Source: Paenibacillus sp. FSL W8-0426 (GTDB lineage Bacteria > Bacillota > Bacilli > Paenibacillales > Paenibacillaceae). From it: a stretch of DNA of 64,000 nucleotides. The stretch's first letter is position 1, and each line of letters opens with the position of its first letter. Positions 14,705-22,326 of this stretch are shown piece by piece. The position numbers were made by a program, and so were the translations under genes. Where the stretch lies: the NCBI RefSeq assembly GCF_037969725.1, contig NZ_CP150203.1, positions 1,008,001-1,072,000 of the forward strand. Direction: 5' to 3'. Below the pieces are notes generated by a model. That model was given only the letters and a program-made list of their open reading frames with translations. It had not been told where the DNA came from and ran no database searches.

Positions 14705-17132
14705 TGTCAAACTGATTACCGACAATCTAGCAGATGAACTGATTGCCCGGGTGCATATCGCATCCGGGATTTATATCATGACCTCGTTTATTATGGAATC
14801 CGGGGTAAAGCTGCTGGCTCCGCATCTTAAACAGGCTGCCGAACGCGGAGCAGAGGTGCGGATGCTTGCAGGGGACTATTTATATATTACGCAGCCGAAT
14901 GGTCTCAGGGCGTTGTGTGAAGTGGACCCGCGGATCGAGGTTCGGCTATGGCGGAGCATGGGGACATCGTTTCATCCGAAAGCGTATCTGTTCGATCACG
15001 ACAATGGCGAAGGATTGCTGATTGTCGGCTCGTCCAACTTTTCGTTTACAGCCCTGAAGACAGGATATGAATGGAATCTTGCGATGAATGCGGAGGCAGA
15101 GCCATATACGTTTCAGATGGCCTTGGACAAGTTCATGCAGAGTTTCTACCATGAGACGACTCTACCCGTAAATCCCGATTCGATCGCGTTGTATGAAGAA
15201 GAGTATGAGAGATATCACCAGCGGAACCCTGAACTGATCCAGCGCATCACCGAAATGGAGGAAGCCGAGATCAGGGTGGGACATGTCGAGGAAACGGAAG
15301 AGGTAGCCACAACGGTGTCTCTTGTACCGATTCAGCCGCGTTTCGCACAGATCGACGCATTAGAAGCTTTGCATAGCACCATGGAAGAGCAGTACGACAA
15401 AGCAATGGTTATTATGGCGACCGGGCTTGGGAAGACGTATTTGGCAGGATTCTTCGCTGAGCGGTTTAAGCGTGTGTTATTCGTGGCGCATCGGGAAGAG
15501 ATTTTGAACCAGGCGAAAAAGTCATTTCAGCAGATCATGCCTGACCGCAGCCATGGCATTTACAACGGGCAGCATAAGGATGGCGAAGCCGACTGCGTTT
15601 TTGCCTCTATTTACACCCTCAGCATGCAGAAGCACCGAAGCGCATTCGAACCGGATGCGTTTGACTTGATCGTGGTAGATGAGTTCCATCATGCCGCAGC
15701 CAAAACGTACATCAATGTCATCGAATATTTCCGTCCCCAATTCCTGCTCGGCATTACGGCAACGCCGGACCGACTGGATGGCAAAGATGTCTATGCGCTG
15801 TGCGATGGCAATGTGGCGTACCAGATGCATTTTATCGAAGCAATCCGGAGAGGATGGCTGTCGCCGTTTCAATACTATGGCGTATTCGACGATACGGATT
15901 ATTCGCAAATCCGCTGGATCGGGACGCGTTATGATGAAGAGCAGTTGATGGCGGCTCAGCTCCACGAGACGTATGCCGAGAAAATTTACGCTGCTTGGAT
16001 GGAGCATAAGCAAACGCGCACGATCGGTTTTTGTTCTTCGATCCGGCAGGCGAACTATTTGGGGGAGTATTTCCGAGCCCAGGGGGTAAACGTGCTCAGT
16101 TTGCATTCCCGTACGACGGAAATGTCCCGTGAAGAAGCGATAAGAAAGCTGGCCGAGGGCGAATTGGATATTGTGTTTACCGTAGATCTGTTCAACGAAG
16201 GAACCGACATCCCCAGCGTGGACACGCTGCTGTTCGTGCGGCCGACGGAGTCGTTGACGATCTTTACTCAACAGGTGGGCCGAGGGCTGCGTCTTGCCGA
16301 AGGTAAGTCTCATTGCGTCATTATTGACCTGATCGGGAACTACCGCAATGCGGATGTGAAGCTGAGTCTGCTGGATGCGCGTGCAAACGAGGATTCGGAT
16401 GAGAAAAGGGTTGATTCTGCCATCCCGCAAGTCCCGGCCAACTGCGAGATTCATTTGGATACGCGGGTGGTCAACCTGCTTCAGGAGCTAAGCCGCAAGC
16501 GGCTTCCGCGCCGGGAGAAGCTTCATAAGGACTTTTTGGACGTGAAGCAAGAGTTGGGCCGCATCCCTACGTACCTTGAGCTGCATCTTATGGGACAATC
16601 CCCGAGCATTGGGTACCGGAGCGAATTCGGTTCGTATGTCGGTTTTCTGCATTGGGCCGAGCTGCTATCTGCCAATGAGATCAAAGTCTATGTACGGCAG
16701 GAGCTCTGGCTGAAAGACGTGGAGAAGACGCTTATGAACAAAAGCTATAAAATGGTCGTGCTGCTCTACATGCTGGAGCGTGGCGAGGAACGTTGGCTCG
16801 ATCCGATTACGCCGAGCGAGGTGGCTTCGTTTTTCCATAACTATCTGATAGAGAAAGAGTATCGGAAACGCAAGGACTTTGCGGACAAAGACAAGCTGTC
16901 GTTATGGGAATGGAATGAGAAAACCGCAGCGAAGGTAGAGAAGCTGATAGCCGATATGCCGATGTCCAAGTGGGGCGGGGCCAAAGGAAGCATGACCCGT
17001 TTCGAAGACGGCGTTTTTTCATTGAATATTCAGGTTCATGATGACGCGGAACGCAAAATATTATATCAATGGACGAAGGACATTTGCCTGTATCGATTGC
17101 ATGCGTATTTCGAACGAGGCGTGCAAGAGTAG
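14688..17132 (+). CDS. PLD-nuclease/SF2 helicase fusion protein
   Basis: The protein is 814 residues. Residues 1-150 form a phospholipase-D-type domain with one catalytic motif, F-H-P-K-A-Y-L-F and G-S-S-N-F-S. Then come SF2 helicase motifs: Q-I-D-A-L-E-A-L (about 223), A-T-G-L-G-K-T (Walker A), V-D-E-F-H-H (DEFH-box Walker B), G-I-T-A-T-P (III), F-C-S-S-I-R (IV), N-E-G-T-D-I-P (V) and Q-Q-V-G-R-G-L-R (VI). The C-terminal 250 residues resemble the DUF3427-type tail of such helicases. It probably opens and cuts nucleic acid using ATP. The overlap with the MazG-like gene suggests a shared role in defence or repair. The start lies inside the upstream gene with a weak ribosome site, consistent with coupling. 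Confidence 0.9.
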   Translation: MSTKLNVKLITDNLADELIARVHIASGIYIMTSFIMESGVKLLAPHLKQAAERGAEVRMLAGDYLYITQPNGLRALCEVDPRIEVRLWRSMGTSFHPKAYLFDHDNGEGLLIVGSSNFSFTALKTGYEWNLAMNAEAEPYTFQMALDKFMQSFYHETTLPVNPDSIALYEEEYERYHQRNPELIQRITEMEEAEIRVGHVEETEEVATTVSLVPIQPRFAQIDALEALHSTMEEQYDKAMVIMATGLGKTYLAGFFAERFKRVLFVAHREEILNQAKKSFQQIMPDRSHGIYNGQHKDGEADCVFASIYTLSMQKHRSAFEPDAFDLIVVDEFHHAAAKTYINVIEYFRPQFLLGITATPDRLDGKDVYALCDGNVAYQMHFIEAIRRGWLSPFQYYGVFDDTDYSQIRWIGTRYDEEQLMAAQLHETYAEKIYAAWMEHKQTRTIGFCSSIRQANYLGEYFRAQGVNVLSLHSRTTEMSREEAIRKLAEGELDIVFTVDLFNEGTDIPSVDTLLFVRPTESLTIFTQQVGRGLRLAEGKSHCVIIDLIGNYRNADVKLSLLDARANEDSDEKRVDSAIPQVPANCEIHLDTRVVNLLQELSRKRLPRREKLHKDFLDVKQELGRIPTYLELHLMGQSPSIGYRSEFGSYVGFLHWAELLSANEIKVYVRQELWLKDVEKTLMNKSYKMVVLLYMLERGEERWLDPITPSEVASFFHNYLIEKEYRKRKDFADKDKLSLWEWNEKTAAKVEKLIADMPMSKWGGAKGSMTRFEDGVFSLNIQVHDDAERKILYQWTKDICLYRLHAYFERGVQE

Positions 17133-17148
17133 AAAGAAAGATTTAATC

Positions 17149-17375
17149 TATATAAACCGCAAAAAACATCCACACGTTAACGGAGAGGCAGAACCAATCT
17201 GAAGAAGCGAAGCGGTCGCTTAAAAGTTTTCTGTAAGAAAGCTGCATCGGGAGCATAAGCTTCACCGGATTTTCCCTTTGAAAAAGGGAATTCGAAAAAT
17301 CTGGGGATAACAGCGATCGGAAGATGGAACTGCTCTCGCAGTGGCCTAGTGGGATTTATTATTGCGGTTTATATA
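17149..17375 (+). repeat. Interspersed structured repeat, copy 2 (long form)
   Basis: This full-length copy has 14-base inverted ends (TATATAAACCGCAA / TTGCGGTTTATATA). It contains the two conserved blocks and the extra internal segment with an AGTTTTCT..AGAAAGCT stem. It starts 16 bases after the helicase stop, reading the same way. TTCCCTTTGAAAAAGGGAA forms a further hairpin in the centre. Confidence 0.9.
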
Positions 17376-17421
17376 AATAGTGAAAGTCTCGGAAATCCCC
17401 ATTTAAACAAATTCACCATAA

Positions 17422-17460
17422 CCAAGCCCGATCTTCGTTTCTCGAAGGTTGGGCTTTTTT
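17422..17460 (+). terminator. Rho-independent terminator
   Basis: AGCCC-GATCTTCG pairs imperfectly with CGAAGGTTGGGCT around TTTCT and is followed by TTTTTT. It ends the transcript of the pyrophosphohydrolase-helicase pair after repeat copy 2. Confidence 0.75.
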
Positions 17461-17578
17461 CCATCTAATCTATTTCCAATTTGTTTACGAATAGTTACAA
17501 TATTGGTTTTCTTCTTTGCGGCTTTGATACCGAACTGAAACCCCAATCGGAATCCCGTATTATATAATGACTTAAATT

Positions 17579-17603
17579 GGAAAAACACCCCAATGAGGGG
17601 TGT
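17579..17603 (-). terminator. Rho-independent terminator of lysozyme-like gene
   Basis: On the minus strand ACACCCC-TCATT-GGGGTGTTTTT forms a tight seven-pair hairpin with a T-run, 15 bases after the stop codon at 17618. Confidence 0.85.
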
Positions 17604-17617
17604 CCCGCCTGATACGC

Positions 17618-18337
17618 TTAGAAATTGGTCGAGTACGACAATCCGAAGGACGAAATATTATAGCTTTTGCCATGCACTGTCCCCGAACCGTTGCGGATCG
17701 CCGTTCTGCGGGCGATGGGGTCAGAACCTTTGACGCCTTTCAAGACGGAGTACAGACGGTCTTTGTCAGGGTAGCGGCCCGTTTCGCCGGAATTTCTCCA
17801 AGCTTTCTCAAGCGACGTGATCTCGGAAATAATCGAGCTTTCGCCATCAAGGCTCCAGGACTGAACGGCATGATCGAACAGGAAGGCAAGGCCTTGCGTG
17901 CTCACGATGCCGAATTTTCCGGCGAAGGCAACGGCGCGATCCAGATAACTTTGAGCATGCTTGCGCTGCAATGCCTGGTTTGCCGATTTGGCGCCCATCG
18001 CTTCGAACAGGCTTTTCCATTCAGAGACGACCCCGCCGCTGCTTGTAGAGATGCTGTCCCCCCAAGCAATCTGTTGAGTCTTCGTTTTGTTGAGGACGAC
18101 GTCTTTCAAGGTTGCTGCCTTGGTGGTGCCGAATATGCCTTTGAACTCGGTTTCGTTGTTCTGGATATACTCCTTCAGCAGCGGTTGCAAGCTGCCCTGG
18201 CCAAAATTGTACTGGATGATGCCGAAGGATAACCCTTGCCCGTCAAAATTGCCGCTCAGGTTGGAGTAACCGTTGTTACCCTCAAAGAATCCGGTGTTTC
18301 TCAACAATTTGTCTTTCAAGCTGTCTGTCAGTGCCAT
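17618..18337 (-). CDS. Lysozyme-like peptidoglycan/chitosan hydrolase family protein
   Basis: The start is ATG 18337 (MALTDSLKDK), nine bases after AAGGAG; ATG 18346 touches the ribosome site and is less likely. The 239-residue protein has F-F-E-G-N-N-G-Y then F-D-G-Q-G-L-S-F-G-I-I-Q-Y-N-F-G-Q-G. This opening resembles GH46/lysozyme-superfamily enzymes, where the Glu is catalytic and the Gly-rich beta region binds sugar. No signal peptide is visible, so export would need a holin or lysis. Substrate and family are not certain. Confidence 0.65.
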   Translation of the reverse strand: MALTDSLKDKLLRNTGFFEGNNGYSNLSGNFDGQGLSFGIIQYNFGQGSLQPLLKEYIQNNETEFKGIFGTTKAATLKDVVLNKTKTQQIAWGDSISTSSGGVVSEWKSLFEAMGAKSANQALQRKHAQSYLDRAVAFAGKFGIVSTQGLAFLFDHAVQSWSLDGESSIISEITSLEKAWRNSGETGRYPDKDRLYSVLKGVKGSDPIARRTAIRNGSGTVHGKSYNISSFGLSYSTNF

Positions 18338-18420
18338 GTGCTTCATCTCCTTATGTTTGGGAATACTCATAAAGCGAATGAAGTCTGGCGTAAAACAACC
18401 TGGAATGGAGAAAATGTTCG

Positions 18421-19194
18421 ATGAAAAAATATGCCCTTGCTTTCTTGGTCTTCTTTATGATTGGTACAGGGAGTCTGATCTGGGTCTATACAAGCACCAT
18501 GACAACAAGTCAGGCCGCCGAAACAAGCGCGGTACACATGGAACGACTTGGGTCCGGATCTGACGACTCAGCAGCGGCTTCTTTGCCTGATGTCGTGGAA
18601 TTCAAAAACGATGATACATCCCTCAAAGTACGGCTTAACGACATCCCGCAGTATAAGAAGTATCTGTTGAATGAAGAAAATACTGAAGCAGAGATTACAC
18701 GCACGGAGTTTGTGAAGCTTCCTGTAGCTACTGCTGAAACGTATGCGATGTTGAAGTATAGCTGCGGAACCCAAGCGTGCTCCACGATCCTGATCCGAAC
18801 CGATGGCGAACATACCGATAGTTTAACGATGCCTGTTGGCATTTTTCAGGATTACAAGCTGTCTCCCGATCATGATAAAATGCTGTTTCGGTATGCCAAC
18901 GATGAAGGCGGTGTGGTTGTCCGGCACATTATCGTTGCAGTGGATTTAGACTCCTTTAAAGTGATTCGATATGCATCGCCTGATCTTGAAAAGCAGTTCA
19001 TGTTGAAGCCGACATGGCCAGTCCTGTCTTATGCATGGATCAACAACGATCGATTCGATCTCGAAACGGCAGCCCTGGATACCAGTGATTTTAACGCGAT
19101 CAAAGACTGGTTATCCTCGGAACGTCGCAAGATCAAGAAGGTGGAGATTCAACTGGATGATAGCCATCAGTTAGATGAGTTTCCTCGTGAATAA
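18421..19194 (+). CDS. Membrane-anchored or secreted protein, unknown
   Basis: The protein is 257 residues. MKKYALAFLVFFMIGTGSLI is an N-terminal signal or anchor helix ending near residue 32 (A-A-E-T). The outer part has a Ser/Asp-rich linker and a globular domain with one Cys pair (S-C-G-T-Q-A-C, about 119-125) that could form a disulfide. No family is recognised. It diverges from the lysozyme-like gene and ends at a strong terminator, so it is a single-gene transcript. Confidence 0.75.
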   Translation: MKKYALAFLVFFMIGTGSLIWVYTSTMTTSQAAETSAVHMERLGSGSDDSAAASLPDVVEFKNDDTSLKVRLNDIPQYKKYLLNEENTEAEITRTEFVKLPVATAETYAMLKYSCGTQACSTILIRTDGEHTDSLTMPVGIFQDYKLSPDHDKMLFRYANDEGGVVVRHIIVAVDLDSFKVIRYASPDLEKQFMLKPTWPVLSYAWINNDRFDLETAALDTSDFNAIKDWLSSERRKIKKVEIQLDDSHQLDEFPRE

Positions 19195-19224
19195 TAAACA
19201 TTCCATGCAGCAAAAAAATCGATG

Positions 19225-19263
19225 AAAGGACGTTGGCCCTTGCCCGGGCTGATGTCCTTTTTT
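19225..19263 (+). terminator. Rho-independent terminator
   Basis: AAAGGAC-GTTG-GCCC pairs with GGGC-TGAT-GTCCTTTTTT around TTGCCC, giving a long interrupted stem and a T-run, 30 bases after the stop at 19194. Confidence 0.85.
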
Positions 19264-19333
19264 AATTGCATTAGCTTCTTTTCCTTGTTCCCAAGGTTTA
19301 GCGATCTACGGGTTCACACGTTCTTACGCTTAT

Positions 19334-20062
19334 CTATTCTGCAACGAACTGTTTACTGTTTTTATTAAAGCTATATGTTGTAGTTAATGTATCGCCTTGT
19401 CCTTCTGTATTTCTCGTGGTTACGACCAGCTTTTCGCTTTCATTATCGGGAGTACTCGTTTTTTCATAATTGATCGTTTCCTGAATTTTTTCAGCATTTT
19501 TAAATGTGATTGCAAATGCTTCTCCGCTTTCTTTATCAATGCCAAAAGCATAAGAATTATACCCTCTTGAAGAGGTATATTCAGGAGTGAGCAGGAAAAC
19601 GTCCATGGCTTCAAAGCTGATTTTCTCGAAGGAAATAGGTTGGTCAGAAGGTTGAATAAACACAAGTTGCTGTAGTTCTTTTATTTCTTTTATCTCTTCA
19701 TTATGTTTGTAAATCACGGAGTAATTACCTTGATAAAAGAAGTCTCCTTCACTCCCTAGAACACTTGGTGTAGTGACATGGCCAATCGCTTCTTTTCCTT
19801 TGGAAACAACATATAACTCACCGTGATCTGTATCTATCCGGGCTCGAACAGTCGGATGTTCTTGATGGGAATCAATTTTAACTACATTAGCATAGGGCGA
19901 TTTTGGATTTTGACTTTTCAATTCACTGCTCTTATTCGTCTCCGTCGATGTACTCTCGGTCTGATCTATAGGCTTTTCTGAACTCTCAGTACCACATCCG
20001 GATAACAAAATACTTACTGCAGCTATGGAGCTTAGGACAAACGAAGGTTTCTTGAAAATTAT
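19334..20062 (-). CDS. Lipoprotein with a non-canonical start codon
   Basis: The mature protein begins at the Cys of L-L-S-G-C, followed by a Ser/Thr/Glu linker and a soluble domain of about 200 residues. The signal peptide codes F-K-K-P-S-F-V-L-S-S-I-A-A-V-S-I upstream of the first standard start (TTG 20008), so the real start must lie further up. In-frame candidates are ATA 20062 (eight bases after AAGGAAG), ATT 20059 and ATT 20068. No ATG, GTG or other TTG exists in the right place. Either a rare AUA/AUU start is used or an ATG has mutated. Family unknown. Confidence 0.65.
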   Translation of the reverse strand: MIFKKPSFVLSSIAAVSILLSGCGTESSEKPIDQTESTSTETNKSSELKSQNPKSPYANVVKIDSHQEHPTVRARIDTDHGELYVVSKGKEAIGHVTTPSVLGSEGDFFYQGNYSVIYKHNEEIKEIKELQQLVFIQPSDQPISFEKISFEAMDVFLLTPEYTSSRGYNSYAFGIDKESGEAFAITFKNAEKIQETINYEKTSTPDNESEKLVVTTRNTEGQGDTLTTTYSFNKNSKQFVAE

Positions 20063-20269
20063 TGAAATCGCTTCCTTTCTAAATGCTCGTGTATTTTACA
20101 AAGATGATTTTACATCATCTATAACCCATAGAAGTGGATAACATGTAATTTATTTCTTAAAAAGGAGCAACTTACGAACAGACGTGCCGCTAGCGGAAAA
20201 TGGGTTACCAAGATGCAAATAACTTCGTCTGCTGCTTATTTATTTTGTACATAATGGAAAAAAATATAG

Positions 20270-20275
20270 TATAAT
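20270..20275 (+). promoter_or_regulatory. Candidate -10 box of the sigO-like operon
   Basis: TATAAT lies 88 bases before the ATG at 20363. The best -35 match, TTGTAC at 20245, is 19 bases away, slightly long for sigma-A. The rest of 20063-20362 shows no gene. Confidence 0.45.
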
Positions 20276-20362
20276 AAAACGAACAGATGTTCTTATTTTG
20301 GTTGTTTTTAAGGGATTGAATTTCGCCTTCTTATATATAAAGAATGAAGGAGGGGGAGTCGG

Positions 20363-20986
20363 ATGAGCACCCTGGAAAGACATCGCGATTACGTCACACA
20401 AACATGGAGCGCACAGTTTGAAGAGTACAAACAGCAGCATCCCGCGTTATTTACGAACCGGGTCGTTGCCACCTTTTTTGAGCAGGAAAAGCACCAAAGG
20501 CTGTTAATCCAGTCGATCAGAGGCGAGGAGGGGAAGGAAAAAGAACTGAACGAGTCGTTTCGGCGTTATTTGTTCCAATACCGGTTCATTACGTACATTA
20601 CGCTTTCGCTCAAATTCATGAGTTTGGATCAGATGAGGCGCAATCAGCGTTATGCCACCCGCAATGTGCTTATCTATGACAAACCATCCGCGGAGGATTC
20701 GGACACGCGACTTGGGGAAACGATAACTGCATATCAAGCTTCATATGAAGCCCCGATGACGGATGAGCAGACGATTCGGTTCAGGGGAGGTTTTGAGAAC
20801 GAACAGGTGGAGTCGGCATTTGAGCGGTTGACGGAAAAACAGAAGAAAGTGACGACATTATATTACGGACAAGGATATTTCGATCATGAAATTGCCAGCA
20901 GTCTTCAGGTCAGCCAACAGGCTGTAGCGAAGACGAGAAACGCGGCATTGAAAAAAATGAAAACGATACTGGCGAGAGGGGAATAA
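20363..20986 (+). CDS. sigO: SigO (YvrI)-like sigma factor subunit
   Basis: The protein is 207 residues. The C-terminal 60 residues are a sigma-70 region 4: F-E-R-L-T-E-K-Q-K-K-V-T-T-L-Y-Y then the helix-turn-helix H-E-I-A-S-S-L-Q-V-S-Q-Q-A-V-A-K-T-R. Region 2 is not obvious in this chain. The next two genes match the order known in Bacillus subtilis, where SigO (YvrI) and RsoA together make one functional sigma factor with YvrJ between them. The start ATG follows GGAGGGGGAG. Targets in this organism are unknown; in Bacillus the system answers acid or cell-wall stress. Confidence 0.85.
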   Translation: MSTLERHRDYVTQTWSAQFEEYKQQHPALFTNRVVATFFEQEKHQRLLIQSIRGEEGKEKELNESFRRYLFQYRFITYITLSLKFMSLDQMRRNQRYATRNVLIYDKPSAEDSDTRLGETITAYQASYEAPMTDEQTIRFRGGFENEQVESAFERLTEKQKKVTTLYYGQGYFDHEIASSLQVSQQAVAKTRNAALKKMKTILARGE

Positions 20987-20989
20987 GCG

Positions 20990-21169
20990 ATGGACCAAAG
21001 TTCTATTTCGACGCTAATCGCAGGGATCAGTCAAGTCGGTTTCCCCATTATGATCACGTTGTATTTGTTCACACGATTCGAAAAAAAGCTGGACCAGCTT
21101 TCCCTGAACATAGGGAATCTGATCGAAGTCATCAAAGCGGTGATTAAAGATGAATCCAGGAAACATTGA
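20990..21169 (+). CDS. yvrJ: YvrJ-family small membrane protein
   Basis: The protein is 59 residues. MDQSSISTLIAGISQVGFPIM opens a single membrane helix to about residue 26, then F-E-K-K-L-D-Q-L-S and an amphipathic helix. This is the YvrJ pattern: short, one helix, between the sigO- and rsoA-like genes. It starts three bases after the SigO stop and overlaps the RsoA start by 20 bases. Its role in the sigma system is not known. Confidence 0.8.
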   Translation: MDQSSISTLIAGISQVGFPIMITLYLFTRFEKKLDQLSLNIGNLIEVIKAVIKDESRKH

Positions 21170-21419
21170 GTTCTATGATGAAGTTCAAAAAGCACAGCGT
21201 GGTGATCGGGATAGCATGCTGCGCATCATCAACGCCTTTCAACCGGTTATTCAGAAGATGAGGAGCGAGGTCAGACCGCAGGAACGGGACGATCTGTCCC
21301 AGACCATTGTGGAAGGGTTGATCGTCAAAATCATGAATTATAAGCTGGATCAGGTTCCGACGTATGCGGAGTTCTGCAAACAACTGTTTCTTACGGAACA
21401 ATCCGATGGTTCTTCTTAA
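21150..21419 (+). CDS. rsoA: RsoA-like sigma co-factor
   Basis: The protein is 89 residues and helical (F-Y-D-E-V-Q-K-A-Q-R-G-D-R-D-S-M-L-R-I-I, then R-D-D-L-S-Q-T-I-V-E). It resembles the sigma region-2-like helix bundle of RsoA/YvrHa, which supplies core-binding and -10 recognition missing from SigO. ATG 21150 lies inside yvrJ, so translation is coupled. A terminator follows at 21469. Confidence 0.75.
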   Translation: MNPGNIEFYDEVQKAQRGDRDSMLRIINAFQPVIQKMRSEVRPQERDDLSQTIVEGLIVKIMNYKLDQVPTYAEFCKQLFLTEQSDGSS

Positions 21420-21468
21420 AGGTAGAGGAGAGTCTGCTTCGGTCCAACCCATGCAGTTTGGAAAATAC

Positions 21469-21510
21469 ATAGGAAGTAGGGAGGTTGCGGCCCTGCTTTC
21501 CTTTGTTTTG
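21469..21510 (+). terminator. Terminator of sigO-yvrJ-rsoA operon
   Basis: AGGAAGTAGGG pairs with CCCTGCTTTCCT around AGGTTGCGG and is followed by TTGTTTTGTT. Confidence 0.7.
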
Positions 21511-21624
21511 TTGTTATGATGAGTTAAGGGGTCTCCATGATCATCATGATGAAACAAAACGCCGTATAATCCCGTTTATAAAGGAAGACAACCATGGATG
21601 GAAATCATAGAGAGGAGGCGTAAC

Positions 21625-22125
21625 ATGAAAAAAGTGTATTATATGCTGCTCGCTGCACTTTGCGTGGTCACGGTGGCAGGCGCCGCGTATGCAGCGAAAG
21701 CAAAAGCGTCCAACGCCGGCACGGGAAAAGCTTCTCCGTCGTACACGTTAAAGGTCAACGGAAAAATCGTGGAGCCGGACGGCCACGCTCTTTCGCCCTA
21801 TGAAGTACAAGGAGCGGTGATGGTTCCTTTGCGCCAAACGGCAGAGGCGTTGGGGTACACCGTAAGTTGGATGCCGGCAGAGAAGGCGGTTCGCGTGGAA
21901 GACGGCATTCAATGGGCGTTGGTGAAAAGCGGCAGCCAAGCGGTTCAATTTACCGGGAAATTGAAGATCATTAACCTGACGCAAGAAGTGGATCTACCCG
22001 CGCCGGTCCAAACGCATAAAGGCGTTACGTATGTGCCGGCTTCCTTGTTTGGGCCATTTTTCAACGAGGTGGTCGTGAAGGACGGCAGCGTGTCCATTTC
22101 GGCACAAATGTCGACCATTCAATGA
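21625..22125 (+). CDS. Secreted copper-amine-oxidase-N-domain protein
   Basis: The start is ATG 21625 (MKKVYYML) behind GAGGAGGCG. The 166-residue protein has a signal peptide ending near A-Y-A-A-K. One copper amine oxidase N-terminal-like domain follows (about 45-160), with the typical G-A-V-M-V-P-L-R-Q-T-A-E-A-L-G-Y-T-V-S-W run. In Paenibacillus and clostridia this domain is a cell-surface structural or wall-binding module, not an oxidase. The stop codon directly touches truncated repeat copy 3. Confidence 0.88.
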   Translation: MKKVYYMLLAALCVVTVAGAAYAAKAKASNAGTGKASPSYTLKVNGKIVEPDGHALSPYEVQGAVMVPLRQTAEALGYTVSWMPAEKAVRVEDGIQWALVKSGSQAVQFTGKLKIINLTQEVDLPAPVQTHKGVTYVPASLFGPFFNEVVVKDGSVSISAQMSTIQ

Positions 22126-22237
22126 GATTTCCCTTGGAAAAAGGGAATTTGATAAAAAATCTGGGGAATAACAGCGATCGGAAGATGGTACTGCACTCAG
22201 AGTGGCCTGGTGTGATTTGTGATTTGCGGTTTATATA
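22126..22237 (+). repeat. Interspersed structured repeat, copy 3 (5'-truncated)
   Basis: Only the right half is present, from the TTTCCCTT..AAGGGAA hairpin through ggggaataacagcgatcgga to TTGCGGTTTATATA. The left boundary is exactly at the upstream stop codon, so the copy was cut when the gene end was formed or the gene end was replaced. Confidence 0.85.
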
Positions 22238-22248
22238 GGTACGCAAAT

Positions 22249-22300
22249 CAAACCTTTGATGATTCGCTCCAGGCAGCAGCGAGAACTCAAAGGTTTTTGG
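22249..22300 (+). terminator. Terminator after repeat copy 3
   Basis: AAACCTTTGA pairs with TCAAAGGTTTTT around a 31-base spacer that itself contains GCTCC..GCAGCGAG. It may serve both this gene and the convergent MFS gene. Confidence 0.6.
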
Positions 22301-22326
22301 CTATGCACGATGGATGATTATTCGGA

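Noticed and set aside
15522..16454. 310-codon minus-strand frame inside the PLD-helicase gene
   Set aside because: It runs opposite intact SF2 helicase motifs; composition is Arg/His-rich and lacks a start site.
17403..17588. 61-codon minus-strand frame (GTG start)
   Set aside because: It starts inside the lysozyme-gene terminator and reads through a plus-strand terminator; no ribosome site. Slight protein-like composition is noted but not enough.
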